This document shows positions 18,742 through 28,022 of a stretch of DNA of 64,000 nucleotides, in pieces. The DNA lies in the NCBI GenBank assembly GCA_030538425.1, contig JAUNTZ010000007.1:1-64000 (forward strand), given 5' to 3'. Below the pieces are notes generated by a model, which searched no databases, was not told where the DNA came from, and saw only the letters and a program-made list of their open reading frames with translations. The stretch is from Paracoccus sp. (in: a-proteobacteria) (lineage in GTDB: Bacteria; Pseudomonadota; Alphaproteobacteria; Rhodobacterales; Rhodobacteraceae). Within the stretch, counting starts at the first letter, position 1, and every line of letters begins with the position of its first letter. A program made the translations under genes and the position numbers.

Positions 18742-18770
18742 TTGAAAAAGGGCGCTGCAATGACTATTTT
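18742..18770 (+). promoter_or_regulatory. infC promoter
   Basis: TTGAAA (18742-18747), 17-nt spacer, TATTTT (18765-18770). The predicted start near 18777 gives a leader of about 32 nt before the infC initiation codon. Confidence 0.55.
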
Positions 18771-18808
18771 GCGCGCTATTCAACTGAACCTATCGAAGGA
18801 ATTACGCC

Positions 18809-19348
18809 ATAGCCCGCAGACCGCATAACGCGCCTCCGACCCGCGACACCGGCCCCCGCGTCAACGAACGCATCCGCGTCTCTGAAATCCGCCTGATCGG
18901 CGCGGATGGTGAGAATGTCGGCGTCGTCAGCCCCGCGCGCGGCCTTGAAATGGCCATCGAGGCCGGTCTTGATCTGGTCGAGATCTCGCCCAACGCGACC
19001 CCGCCTGTCTGCAAGATCATGGATCTTGGCAAGTTCAAATACGAACAGCAAAAGCGCGAGGCCGAGGCCCGCAAGAAGCAAAAGGTGATCGAGGTCAAGG
19101 AAGTCAAGTTCCGCCCCGGCACCGACACGCATGACTATGACGTCAAGATGCGCAATGTGATGAAGTTCCTTGAGGGCGGCGACAAGGTCAAGGTGACGCT
19201 GCGGTTCCGAGGCCGCGAAATGGCGCATCAGGAGCTGGGTCTGGACCTTCTGAACCGGGTGCGCGACGACGTGGGTGAGACCGGCAAGGTCGAGAACATG
19301 CCCAAGCTCGAAGGCCGCCAGATGGTCATGATGATCGCCCCGAAATAA
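18809..19348 (+). CDS. infC: Translation initiation factor IF-3 (AUA start)
   Basis: 179 aa. Binds the 30S subunit and proofreads the start codon. The coding homology extends upstream of the first ATG (18950): the frame reads [20 protein letters not shown] directly after an ATA at 18809, and the full N-domain ([14 protein letters not shown]) plus linker and C-domain ([30 protein letters not shown]) are present. An AAGGA SD (18796-18800) lies 8 nt before this ATA, and no ATG, GTG or TTG lies in frame at a suitable place. IF-3 itself discriminates against AUU/AUA starts, so this start fits the known autoregulation of infC. Confidence 0.92.
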   Translation: MARRPHNAPPTRDTGPRVNERIRVSEIRLIGADGENVGVVSPARGLEMAIEAGLDLVEISPNATPPVCKIMDLGKFKYEQQKREAEARKKQKVIEVKEVKFRPGTDTHDYDVKMRNVMKFLEGGDKVKVTLRFRGREMAHQELGLDLLNRVRDDVGETGKVENMPKLEGRQMVMMIAPK

Positions 19349-19370
19349 GCTGCGAAGTTTGCCTGAAGCG

Positions 19371-19400
19371 AGGCCGTGCCTTGGGGCGCGGCCTTTTTTT
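19371..19400 (+). terminator. infC intrinsic terminator
   Basis: 9-bp stem GGCCGTGCC (19372-19380) / GGCGCGGCC (19385-19393), one G-U pair, 4-nt loop, followed by T7 (19394-19400). Degenerate versions of this hairpin recur about every 120 bp downstream. Confidence 0.88.
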
Positions 19401-20500
19401 GTCGGTGATGGGGTGCGTTTTTGGGGTGGTGCCGCTTATCCTTTTGTCGTTCCGCGCGGCGGGGTGGGTGAAGGGGGTGCGGTTGATGCGCGGCCTTCTC
19501 GCGCCATGGCTTTCGTTAGCGGCGGTGCGGTAGGGCGGCGCTGCGGTAGCGCCTTGTTGAGTCGGCCCGTGCGCAGCGGTTGCTTGGAACGGCCTCGCCT
19601 TTGACGCGCCGCTTCTTTTCATGCGCCATAACTTTCGTTGGCAGCGGTGCGGTAGGGCGGCGCCGTTGTCGTGCTTTGGTGCGTCAGTCCGTGTGCAGGG
19701 GTTGCGCGGAAAAGCGTTGCCTTTTTCAGCGGCCCCTCTTTCACCCTATGGTTTCAGTCGCACGCGGCGCGGGTCCAGTGCGTTGTCGCCTGTCCTTTGT
19801 TTCGTCGATCAGCGGCGTCGGTTGGCAGTGAAATGCCCTGTTGTTGATGCGCAGTTTATTTTTACACGCCATGGCTTGAGTTGGGAGCGGAGCGGCTGGG
19901 CGGCGTTGTCATCGTGGCTTGTTGCTTCGGCCCGCGCCAAGCGTCGGCGGGGAAAGGCTGTGCCGTTGCGGCGCGGCCGTTCTTTTCACGCCTTGGGTTG
20001 AATTGGAGGGGTAAGATCTGGTGCCGTGCCGCAAGTCTTTGTTTCGTCAGTCCGCGCGGTGTGGTGGGAAAGGACGTGTCTTTTGTGCGCGGCTATTTTC
20101 ATGCGCCATGACTTTCGTCGGCGGCAGTGCGGTAGGGCGGCGTTTTGGTCGTGGATTGCTGTGTCGGTTGGTGCGCGGCGGCGGGAAAGACTGTGCCTTT
20201 TTCAGCGGCCCCTCTTTTCGCGCCACGGTTTGAGTTGCGTGCGGCGCGGTCCAGCGCCTTCTCGCCTGTCCTTTGTTTAGTCAGTCCGCGCGGTGTGGTG
20301 GGAAAGGCCGCGCCTTTGGTGCGCGGCTTTCTTCATGCGCCATGGCTTTCGTTGGTGGCGGTGCGGTAGAGCAGCGTTTTGGTTGTAGCTCGTTGCGTTG
20401 GCTCACGTCGGGCCGTGCCTTAGGCATAGCGGTGCTTGTTTTTTGCGTTTTTGATCCGCATGGCGGGAAAGGCCGTGGCTTTTAACGGGTTTTCTCTGTG
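19371..20500 (+). repeat. Degenerate tandem array, period about 115-123 bp, between infC and dut
   Basis: About 1.1 kb without a credible gene. A GCGCCATGG-like anchor recurs at 19501, 19623, 19743, 19866, 19988, 20103, 20220 and 20337, with a weak one at 20454 (steps 122, 120, 123, 122, 115, 117, 117, 117). Each unit also carries a decayed copy of the infC terminator hairpin about 30 bp before the anchor. Long shared blocks include the TGCGGTAGGGCGGCG block (U2 19621-19662, U6 20101-20142) and an identical 27-mer at 20047-20073 and 20281-20307. The plus strand is G+T-rich and A-poor, unlike the neighbours. Short ORFs here are repeat by-products and are not called. Confidence 0.85.
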
Positions 20501-20648
20501 CGGCACAGCGCGCTCGGCTTGCGCGATGTGATACTCCGCTTGTCCTTTAACGTGTTGAGAGCTTGCCGGGCAGCCACCTCGCGCGGGTTTCGCTCGCGCT
20601 GCGGGCGCGCTAAGACTGTCTGTCAGGCATCAATTCAAGGTCAGGGAC

Positions 20649-21125
20649 ATGTCGCAGAACCTCAACCGAGCCGCTCCGATCATCCAGATCACCCGTGCCG
20701 AGGGGGCGGATGCTGAGCTGCCATTGCCGTTTTACGCGACCGAAGGCGCTGCGGGGGCCGATCTTTGCGCGGATCTGGGCGGCGGGGCGGTCACTCTGGC
20801 GCCGCTTGAGCGGCGGCTTATCCCGACCGGGCTTTGTTTCGAGATACCAATAGGTTATGAGGTGCAGATCCGGGCGCGCTCGGGGGCGGCGCTGCGTGAC
20901 GGGCTGGGGCTGGTCAATGCGCCCGGCACGATTGACAGCGATTATCGCGGGCCGGTCGGCGTCATTGCGATCAATCTCGGGCAGGCGGCCCTGACCATTC
21001 GTCACGGCGACCGCATCGCGCAGATGGTCGTCGCGCCGGTGGTGCAGGCCGCATTTGCGCTGAGCGACCGGCTGGAGCCGACGCCGCGCGGGGCGGGCGG
21101 CTTTGGCTCGACCGGGCGGGACTAG
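20649..21125 (+). CDS. dut: dUTP diphosphatase
   Basis: 158 aa. Hydrolyses dUTP to dUMP, keeping uracil out of DNA and feeding ThyX. All five trimeric dUTPase motifs are visible: [40 protein letters not shown] and the C-terminal [10 protein letters not shown]. First gene after the repeat array; the next gene starts 3 bp after its stop. Confidence 0.96.
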   Translation: MSQNLNRAAPIIQITRAEGADAELPLPFYATEGAAGADLCADLGGGAVTLAPLERRLIPTGLCFEIPIGYEVQIRARSGAALRDGLGLVNAPGTIDSDYRGPVGVIAINLGQAALTIRHGDRIAQMVVAPVVQAAFALSDRLEPTPRGAGGFGSTGRD

Positions 21126-21128
21126 GCG

Positions 21129-22196
21129 ATGCTGGCATTTGGGGCTTTTGCGGCGGTGCTGGCCGTGGCCTGGGTGATGGAATGGCCTGCCCGGCGGGTC
21201 GCGCTGTGCTTCGCGATGCTCTGGACGGCGATTGTCGCGCTGCATCTGGTCGCGCCCGATAGCGGGTTGGCCGCGCGGGTCGGGGGCTCGGCGCGGGCAT
21301 GGGGCGCGATTGGGCTGTTGGGTGGGGCGGCGGCGGGATATGCCGCGCTGATCCGTCGCCTGAGGGCGCGGGCGGTGCCGGTTGCCGCGCCCGATTCTGT
21401 CCACGATTCCGCGCCAGATACTTTGCCCGATCCCGCCCCCCAAGCCCCGTTCAGCGATGCCGAGCTTGACCGCTATGCCCGCCATATCGTGCTGCGTGAG
21501 ATCGGCGGGGCGGGGCAAAAGCGGCTGAAAAACGCGCGGGTGCTGATCGTGGGCGCGGGCGGTCTTGGCGCGCCGGTTGCGCTGTATCTGGCGGCTGCCG
21601 GCGTCGGGCGCATTACCATTGCCGATGATGACCGGGTGAGCCTGTCCAATCTGCAACGCCAGATCATCTTTCGCAGCGATGATGCCGGGGCCGCCAAGAC
21701 CGAGGCCGCCGCGCGCGCCATGGCTGCGCTCAACCCGCATATCCGTGTCACCGCGCTCAACCGCCAGATCACCGAAGCCGATGCCGCGCTGATCGCGGAT
21801 CACGACCTGATCCTTGACGGCACGGACAATTTTGCGGCGCGGGCGGGGGTGAACGCGGCGGCGGTCGCGGCGAAAACCCCGTTGATTGCGGGCGCCATCG
21901 GCCAATGGGAGGGGCAGGTGACGCTGTTTGATCCGGCGCGCGGCGGCCCCTGCATGGCCTGTCTGTTCCCGCGCCCGCCTGCCGCGGGGCTTGCGCCATC
22001 CTGCGCCGAGGCGGGGGTGATCGGGCCGCTGCCGGGGGTGGTGGGCGCGCTCATGGCGCTTGAGGCGGTCAAGCATCTGACCGGGGCGGGGCAGGGCTTG
22101 GGCGGGCGGATGCTGGTCTTTGACGGGCTCTATGGTGAGACCCGGATGATCCACATCAAGCCCGACCCGGATTGCCCGGTCTGCGGGCCGCGCTGA
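21129..22196 (+). CDS. moeB: MoeB/ThiF-family adenylyltransferase with N-terminal membrane segments
   Basis: 355 aa, about 100 longer than typical MoeB. Residues 1-80 hold two or three hydrophobic helices, unusual for the family. The ThiF/E1-like domain follows: YARHIVLREIGGAGQ, ATP site VLIVGAGGLGAPVAL, LSNLQRQIIF, DGTDNF, and zinc cysteines in GPCMACLFP and CPVCGPR at the very end. MoeB adenylates the C-terminus of MoaD in molybdopterin synthesis; activation of another sulfur carrier cannot be excluded. Cotranscribed with dut. Confidence 0.83.
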   Translation: MLAFGAFAAVLAVAWVMEWPARRVALCFAMLWTAIVALHLVAPDSGLAARVGGSARAWGAIGLLGGAAAGYAALIRRLRARAVPVAAPDSVHDSAPDTLPDPAPQAPFSDAELDRYARHIVLREIGGAGQKRLKNARVLIVGAGGLGAPVALYLAAAGVGRITIADDDRVSLSNLQRQIIFRSDDAGAAKTEAAARAMAALNPHIRVTALNRQITEADAALIADHDLILDGTDNFAARAGVNAAAVAAKTPLIAGAIGQWEGQVTLFDPARGGPCMACLFPRPPAAGLAPSCAEAGVIGPLPGVVGALMALEAVKHLTGAGQGLGGRMLVFDGLYGETRMIHIKPDPDCPVCGPR

Positions 22197-22282
22197 TTTT
22201 CGGGAACGGAATCGCGGGTTTGTGTCTTTAGATTGAAAGGGCGCATCTTGATCCGCGCCGGTTCATATCAGGGAGATAGACG

Positions 22283-22723
22283 ATGCGCATGACAAGCTGG
22301 ATGGTGGCGGGCACGGCGGTTCTGGCCCTTGGGGCGTGTGAGTTTGGCGAGCGGCCGATCACCAAGACCGAGGCCGATCTGCGCGCCGCAGAGACCACCG
22401 CGCCCGCCGAGCCCACCCCGATCAGCGGCCCGGTTGAGCCCGCCAATTCGTTGAATGGTTTGTATAATCTTCAAGCCACGAGTTGCGGCGACGCCGACAG
22501 CACCGGGCAGCTGGAGATCAGCGGCAACCGCTTCAACTTCCATCAGGCGCAATGCACTGCGACCGACAGCAATGTCGAGGGTGGACACACCTCGGTGTCG
22601 CTGTCCTGTTCGGATAGTGACCGCAACTGGAGCCGTCAGGTGCAGCTGCGTCTGGCCCCGGGTCAGCTGCAACTGACCGAAGATCGCGTGACGCTGACCT
22701 ATTATCGTTGCCCGGCGGTCTGA
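22283..22723 (+). CDS. Putative lipoprotein
   Basis: 146 aa. Signal peptide with lipobox LGAC (Cys about residue 19), a Thr/Pro-rich linker, then a compact domain with four cysteines (TSCGDAD, HQAQCT, SLSCSD, YYRCPAV) that could form two disulfides. The layout recalls small beta-barrel inhibitor-like lipoproteins, but no family is recognised. AGGGAGA SD immediately upstream. Confidence 0.65.
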   Translation: MRMTSWMVAGTAVLALGACEFGERPITKTEADLRAAETTAPAEPTPISGPVEPANSLNGLYNLQATSCGDADSTGQLEISGNRFNFHQAQCTATDSNVEGGHTSVSLSCSDSDRNWSRQVQLRLAPGQLQLTEDRVTLTYYRCPAV

Positions 22724-22759
22724 GCTGAGCGGCCCGGGCGCAGGTCCGGGCCGATGGCC

Positions 22760-23533
22760 CTAATCGCGCAGCTCTTCTGCATCGACGCCCCAGATGGCGG
22801 GTTTCGGAACCCAGCCGGTCGCGCCATTGCCCGAGAGGCGGCACCAGTCGGGGTTACACTGGTTCAGCCGCATGATCACGCCATTCTCGATCATCGCCAC
22901 AACGCTTGCATTCATGTCGGGGCGAGAGCGCATCTCAACCATGTCCTGCTGGACGATTGCGGTGCGCACCGGCGACAGAAGGATGTAATGCACCCAGCCG
23001 CCCGCGCCGTCGCGGTCCACCACGCGGCGCCAGTTGCCATATTCGCCGACCACGCGCAGCGGCATGCCGGAATGACGGAACACCCAGTCGATGCGGTGCG
23101 AGAGGCTGGGCCCGCGCCGCACATTCCCCTCGCTGCCCTTGAGCGAGACATAGCGCGGCAAGGGCAGGCGCGTGACCGGGCCGCGAATCTCGACCGGCGC
23201 GGCTGCGGCGGCCTCGACCGTTTCGGGGCGGGGCTGCGGGGGGGCGGCCTGAACCGGCGGGGCGTCGGACTGCGCCAGCTCGATACTGGTTTCGGTCTCA
23301 GCGGCTGCCGCGCTGTCGATCTGCGGGTTGATGCGCGCCTGCGCGGGCTGCATCAGCGCCACGCCCAAGGCCAGCACGGCCACGCCGCTGGCGGTCTTGC
23401 CTGCAACCCCCAAACCCAGCCATGATCGCGCCAGCCTCCGCGCGATACCGGGCCGGTCGCCCTCACCCTTCGTCCAGCCATGCCGGCGCGCGGATTTCAC
23501 CGCGCGGCGCACCGATGGGGTCATATACGCCAT
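22760..23533 (-). CDS. SH3-domain protein with N-terminal membrane anchor
   Basis: 257 aa. A basic N-terminus, one hydrophobic segment (residues about 45-65), a Pro/Ala/Glu linker, then two bacterial SH3-like repeats: GNVRRGPSLSHRIDWVF with GEYGNWRRVVDRDGAGGWVH, and VEMRSRPDMNASVVA with WCRLSGNGATGWVPK. Such extracytoplasmic SH3 proteins are thought to bind peptidoglycan or proteins in the envelope. Function here unknown. Confidence 0.78.
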   Translation of the reverse strand: MAYMTPSVRRAVKSARRHGWTKGEGDRPGIARRLARSWLGLGVAGKTASGVAVLALGVALMQPAQARINPQIDSAAAAETETSIELAQSDAPPVQAAPPQPRPETVEAAAAAPVEIRGPVTRLPLPRYVSLKGSEGNVRRGPSLSHRIDWVFRHSGMPLRVVGEYGNWRRVVDRDGAGGWVHYILLSPVRTAIVQQDMVEMRSRPDMNASVVAMIENGVIMRLNQCNPDWCRLSGNGATGWVPKPAIWGVDAEELRD

Positions 23534-23683
23534 CTGCCCTTGCCCTCATCCTGCGGTCTGTTGCCGCTTTTTCCTCATGACGCCGCATCTTTGGTCGCGC
23601 GGCTTGTTCGGGGTCTTGTGCCTGTGCCCCATGCGTTGCACTTTGCCAAAACGCGCCCCGCTTTGGAAGAGAGGACAAGCGAA

Positions 23684-24673
23684 ATGAGCCCAGCCGCCCG
23701 CCTTCGTGTGACCGTAACGCGACGCCTGCCCGAGGCGGTCGAGACCCGGATGAAGGAATTATTCGACGTTTCGCTGCGTGACGACGACAGCCGGATGGAG
23801 CGTGACGCGTTGGTCGAGGCGATGAAAGCCAGCGATGTTCTGGTCCCCACCATCACCGACAAGATTGATTCGGCCATGCTGGCGCAGGCCGGGGACCGTC
23901 TGAAACTGATCGCCAATTTCGGCGCGGGGGTCGATCATATCGACGTGCATTCGGCGCGGCAGCGGGGGATTCTGGTCTCGAACACGCCTGGTGTGGTGAC
24001 CGATGACACCGCCGACATGACGCTTGCGCTGATTCTGGCGGTGACGCGGCGCATCCCCGAGGGGCTGGCCGAGATGCAGGCCGGGGACTGGCGCGGCTGG
24101 TCGCCGATCTCGCATCTGGGCGGGCGTCTGGGCGGGCGGCGGCTGGGCATTATCGGCATGGGCCGGATCGGTCAGGCCGTGGCGCGCCGCGCCAATGCCT
24201 TCGGGATGCAGGTCCATTATCACAACCGCACCCGCCTGCGCCCCGAGATCGAGGACCAACTGGCCGCGAATTACTGGGAAAGTCTGGATCAGATGCTGGC
24301 GCGGATGGACATCATCTCGATCAACACGCCGCACACGCCAGCGACTTTCCATCTGCTGAACGCGCGGCGGCTGAAGCTGCTGAAGCCCTCGGCGGTGGTG
24401 GTGAACACCTCGCGCGGTGAGGTGATCGACGAGAACGCGCTGACGCGGATGCTGCGCGCGGGTGAGATCGCGGGGGCGGGGCTTGACGTGTTCGAACACG
24501 GCCATGAGATCAACCCGCGCCTGCGTGAGCTGCCCAATGTCGTGCTTCTGCCGCATATGGGCTCGGCCACGGTCGAGGGCCGCGCAGAGATGGGCGAGAA
24601 AGTCATCATCAATATCAAGACCTTCGCCGACGGCCACCGCCCGCCGGATCAGGTGGTGCCGGGGATGCTTTAG
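23684..24673 (+). CDS. D-isomer-specific 2-hydroxyacid dehydrogenase (glyoxylate/hydroxypyruvate reductase-like)
   Basis: 329 aa. NAD(P)-binding GMGRIG (158-163), catalytic Arg244 in NTSRGEVID, Glu271 in LDVFEHGHEINPRL and His291 in LLPHMGSAT. The substrate-side NFGAGVDHID fits GhrB/glycerate-dehydrogenase relatives. Likely reduces glyoxylate or hydroxypyruvate; exact substrate unproven. ATG 23684 chosen for its GAGAGGA SD and homologue-like N-terminus. Confidence 0.85.
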   Translation: MSPAARLRVTVTRRLPEAVETRMKELFDVSLRDDDSRMERDALVEAMKASDVLVPTITDKIDSAMLAQAGDRLKLIANFGAGVDHIDVHSARQRGILVSNTPGVVTDDTADMTLALILAVTRRIPEGLAEMQAGDWRGWSPISHLGGRLGGRRLGIIGMGRIGQAVARRANAFGMQVHYHNRTRLRPEIEDQLAANYWESLDQMLARMDIISINTPHTPATFHLLNARRLKLLKPSAVVVNTSRGEVIDENALTRMLRAGEIAGAGLDVFEHGHEINPRLRELPNVVLLPHMGSATVEGRAEMGEKVIINIKTFADGHRPPDQVVPGML

Positions 24674-24708
24674 GCTGAGGGGCCTCGTTTGGGGCTATTG
24701 AAAGGGCG

Positions 24709-25818
24709 TCAGGCGGCGGGCAGGGCAGAAAGCTGCAAATCCTCATCCAGTGCGACCAGATCGGCAACCGGCACCCCTTCCGCGATGGCCAGAGGCGCAA
24801 GCCCCATGGCGCGGCGCGGAATATCGGTGGCCATCGCCACGGCCTGCGCCAGATCCACGCCGCAATTGCGGTGCAGCCAACGGATCGAGCCGATCATGTC
24901 GATATGCGCCCCGGCAAGTGCGCCTGCGGTATTGACCAGACGCCCGTCCTCGACCCGGATCTCCATATCGTAAAGGCGGAAACGGTCCGGCCCGCCGACC
25001 GTTGGCATGGCGTCCGAGACCAGAAAGACCCGATCCGCGACCGGCCGCGCGGCAAGGGCGATGCGGATCATCTCGGGGCTGACATGGATGCCATCGGCAA
25101 TCAGCCCGCAATAGGCGTCCGAGAGGATGGCCGCCGCGATGATCCCCGGCTCGCGCGAGGTCATTTGCGGCATGGCGTTGAACAGATGGGTGAACAGCGT
25201 GACGCCCCGCGACAGCGCCGCGCGGGTTTCCTCGGCATTGGCCATGGAATGCCCCGCCGACAGCCGCACGCCCATCGCCACCGCCTCGGCCATCAGCGCA
25301 GGATCGGCCAGTTCGGGCGCAAGGGTCAGCATCACCGGCACATCCGCCCCTCGCAGCCGCGCCAGGGTCTCGATCATCCGCCGGTCAAGCGGGCGGATGA
25401 ACCGCGCGTCATGGGTGCCGCGCCGGGCGGGGGCCAGATGTGGGCCTTCGATATGGATGCCCGCAATCCCCGGCGCGCCCAAAGCCATCGCGGCAATCAC
25501 CGCATCGGCGGCGGCATCCGTGACCTCGGGGGCGTCGGTGATGACCGTGGGCAGGATCGAGACCGTGCCAAGCCCGCGATGCGCCGCCGCAATCGCGGCC
25601 AGCCCCTCGGGGGTGGGGGTGGAGTTGAACAAAACTCCGCCGCCGCCATTGACCTGCAAATCGGTCGCGCCCGGCATCAGCAGCGCGACCCGCGCATCGG
25701 GCCGGTCCTGCCCAAGCGGGCGGATGCGCGAGACGCGGCCTGCTGTGATCTCGACCGCCTGCCCCGTCTGCAGGGCCCCGTCGCGCCAGATCTGCCCTGC
25801 TGCGACAAGCAGGCTCAT
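24709..25818 (-). CDS. nagA: N-acetylglucosamine-6-phosphate deacetylase
   Basis: 369 aa amidohydrolase. Removes acetate from GlcNAc-6-P. Seen are PGATDLQVNGGGGVLFN, the metal glutamate in GIHIEGPHLAPARRG, RLSAGHSMANAEETRA, VTLFTHLFNAMPQMTSREPG and the catalytic aspartate in VFLVSDAMPTVGG. The start overlaps the nagB stop by 4 bp (ATGA), so nagB and nagA are one operon for amino-sugar use. Confidence 0.93.
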   Translation of the reverse strand: MSLLVAAGQIWRDGALQTGQAVEITAGRVSRIRPLGQDRPDARVALLMPGATDLQVNGGGGVLFNSTPTPEGLAAIAAAHRGLGTVSILPTVITDAPEVTDAAADAVIAAMALGAPGIAGIHIEGPHLAPARRGTHDARFIRPLDRRMIETLARLRGADVPVMLTLAPELADPALMAEAVAMGVRLSAGHSMANAEETRAALSRGVTLFTHLFNAMPQMTSREPGIIAAAILSDAYCGLIADGIHVSPEMIRIALAARPVADRVFLVSDAMPTVGGPDRFRLYDMEIRVEDGRLVNTAGALAGAHIDMIGSIRWLHRNCGVDLAQAVAMATDIPRRAMGLAPLAIAEGVPVADLVALDEDLQLSALPAA

Positions 25819-26609
25819 CGGGCGCCCTCACTTTCGAAGGCGCTGTCCTGGCCGCCCGGATGGACATGGTCGTAATATTCGCGCAGGCGCAGATCAGCTG
25901 CGGCCTCGGCGTCCAGAACCACGGTGGCGCGGGGGTGCATTTGCAGGATCGAGGCCGGGCAGGCCGCGCTGACCGGGCCTTCGACCATGGCGGCGACCGC
26001 GCGGGCCTTCGATGCGCCGGTGGCCAAAAGCAGGCAATGGCGCGCCTCAAGGATGGTTTGCACGCCCATGGTGATCGCATAGCGCGGCATCGCACCCTCA
26101 TCGTCGAAATATTGCCGGTTGGCGGCGCGGGTGCTCTCGGTCAGGGTCTTGATCCGGGTGCGTGAGCCCAGGCTCGAGGTCGGCTCATTGAAACCGATAT
26201 GGCCGTTCTGCCCGATCCCCAGCAATTGCAGGTCGATCCCGCCCGCCTGCCGGATCTGCACCTCATAGGCATCGGCCTCGGCCACCGGGTCTTGCGCATC
26301 GCCCTTGGGCAGATGGGTGCGGTTTTGGTCGATATCGACATGATCGAACAGCGCGTCGCGCATATAATGGCGATAGGAGGCGGGATGATCCCCGGCCAGC
26401 CCGACATATTCATCAAGGTTAAAGCTGGTGACCCCCGCGAAGGACAGCCCCTTCGCGTAAAGCGCGCGAAGTTCCGCATAAACCGGCACCATCGTCCCGC
26501 CCGTGGCCAGCCCCAGAACCGAATCTGGTGTGTCGCGCAGCTGCTCCGCGATGATCTCGGCTGTGCGTCGCGTCGCGTCCCTCGCGCTGTCGAGGATGAG
26601 GACTTTCAT
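25815..26609 (-). CDS. nagB: Glucosamine-6-phosphate deaminase
   Basis: 264 aa. Converts GlcN-6-P to fructose-6-P and ammonia, the step after NagA. LGLATGGTMVPVYAEL, FNLDEYVGLAGDHPASYR, LGIGQNGHIGFNEPTSSL and a late GASKARAVAAM are diagnostic. Start at MKVLILDSA. No transporter or NagC-like regulator lies next to it. Confidence 0.94.
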   Translation of the reverse strand: MKVLILDSARDATRRTAEIIAEQLRDTPDSVLGLATGGTMVPVYAELRALYAKGLSFAGVTSFNLDEYVGLAGDHPASYRHYMRDALFDHVDIDQNRTHLPKGDAQDPVAEADAYEVQIRQAGGIDLQLLGIGQNGHIGFNEPTSSLGSRTRIKTLTESTRAANRQYFDDEGAMPRYAITMGVQTILEARHCLLLATGASKARAVAAMVEGPVSAACPASILQMHPRATVVLDAEAAADLRLREYYDHVHPGGQDSAFESEGAR

Positions 26610-26742
26610 CGCATGCTCCTTGCCCGGGGCGGAACGGCCCCGCTGCAAATAGGAACGCGCGGCCTCTGGGGTCAAGCCCTTTCGCCCGTCTATGCCGCAG
26701 CAGGATGTCAGCTGGCTGCGCGTCGCTCAGCCCGACCGCGCC

Positions 26743-27954
26743 CTACTCCTCCGCCGGCAGCACCGTTCCGGCACATGCCCCGAAGCCCACACGATAGCCG
26801 TCGCCCTGGGCGTGGCCGCGCAGGCTGATGGTGTCGCCGTCCTCGATGAAGAGGCGCGTGCCGCCCTCGACCTTGACCGGGGTCTTGCCGCCCTCGGTCA
26901 TCTCCAGCAGCGCGCCGGTCTGGTCGCGCGCAGGGCCGGAAATCGTGCCGCTGCCCAAGAGATCGCCCACGCGCATCGGGCAGCCCGAGACCGCATGATG
27001 GGCCAGTTGCTGCGCGCTTGACCAATACATCACGTTGTAGTTCGTGCGGCCCAGAACCGTGTCGTTCAGCGCCCATTCAAGGTTGATGTCAAAGAAACCG
27101 GGGCGTTCCTCATGGAGATAGGGCAGGATCGGGTTCACGCGCTCGGCGCCTGCGCAGCGGAATGGCTCTAGCGCGGCGGTGGTCACGATCCACGGGCTGA
27201 TCGTGGTGCCAAGCGCCTTGGACTGGAACGGGCCAAGCGGTTGGTATTCCCATGCCTGAATGTCGCGCGCGGACCAGTCGTTCAGCAGGACATAGCCAAA
27301 GATCATCTCTTCGGCCTGTTCGACGCTGATCCGTTCGCCCATCCGGCTGTTCGCGCCCACGATGGCGCCCAGTTCAAGTTCCAGATCAAGCCGCTTGCAC
27401 GGCGTCCAGACCGGCCCGTTTTCGCCCTTTACCTGACCCATGGGGCGGTGAATGTCGGTGCCGGACACCACCACCGACGAGGCGCGGCCATTATAGCCGA
27501 TGGGCATATGCGTCCATTGCGGCGGCAGCGCGTTTTCGGGGCCGCGAAACAGCACACCCACGTTGAAGGCGTGGTTCTTGCTGGCATAAAAATCGGTGAA
27601 CTCGGTGACGGTGATCGGCAGATGCAAGGTCGCGTCGGCCATCGCGACGGTGGGGATGGCGGTCTCGCCCCCCTCGGCCAGCAACTCTGTCAGGCGCGCG
27701 CGGGTCCGGTCCCAGACCGCGCGGCCAAGCGCGATAAAACCGTTGAGCGCGGGCTGTGAGAACGTGCCCTGAGCCTCGATCAGCCCCGCCGCCTCACAGG
27801 CGGCCAGATCGACGATCCGGTCGCCAATCGCCACCCCGCAGCGCGGCGCCTCACCCGCGACCGAGAACACCCCATAAGGCAGGTTCTGGATCGGAAAGTC
27901 GCAATCGGGCGCGTTGGCGGTTTCGATATGGCTGCGCTGTGGCGAATTGGTCAT
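26743..27954 (-). CDS. fahA: Fumarylacetoacetase
   Basis: 403 aa. Last step of tyrosine/homogentisate breakdown, giving fumarate and acetoacetate. N-terminal NLPYGVFSVAGEAPRCGVAIGD, metal and substrate motifs TDFYASKNHAFNVG, MPIGYNGRASSVVVSG, LDLELELGAIVG, and NDWSARDIQAWEYQPLGPF. Full length for the two-domain bacterial enzyme. Divergent from a MarR-type regulator with a palindrome between them. Confidence 0.95.
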   Translation of the reverse strand: MTNSPQRSHIETANAPDCDFPIQNLPYGVFSVAGEAPRCGVAIGDRIVDLAACEAAGLIEAQGTFSQPALNGFIALGRAVWDRTRARLTELLAEGGETAIPTVAMADATLHLPITVTEFTDFYASKNHAFNVGVLFRGPENALPPQWTHMPIGYNGRASSVVVSGTDIHRPMGQVKGENGPVWTPCKRLDLELELGAIVGANSRMGERISVEQAEEMIFGYVLLNDWSARDIQAWEYQPLGPFQSKALGTTISPWIVTTAALEPFRCAGAERVNPILPYLHEERPGFFDINLEWALNDTVLGRTNYNVMYWSSAQQLAHHAVSGCPMRVGDLLGSGTISGPARDQTGALLEMTEGGKTPVKVEGGTRLFIEDGDTISLRGHAQGDGYRVGFGACAGTVLPAEE

Positions 27955-28022
27955 CTGGTCCCCCGCGATCTGGTCGGTGGCTTGCCCTGAAGGCAGGCTT
28001 GGCTTAGCCTGCTTCTAGCACG

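Noticed and set aside
14989..18828. Very long plus-strand open frame across the fab genes
   Set aside because: It is antisense to fabI, fabB and fabA, has no recognisable domain and follows from GC-rich codon bias of the real genes.
19359..20485. Short overlapping ORFs in the infC-dut gap
   Set aside because: They repeat the same Arg/Ser/Cys-rich phrases because the DNA is repetitive; no consistent SD or family.
19371..20500. CRISPR array or plasmid-type iterons
   Set aside because: Units are about 120 bp, degenerate throughout and contiguous, with no constant repeat/variable spacer pattern, and no cas or replication gene is nearby.
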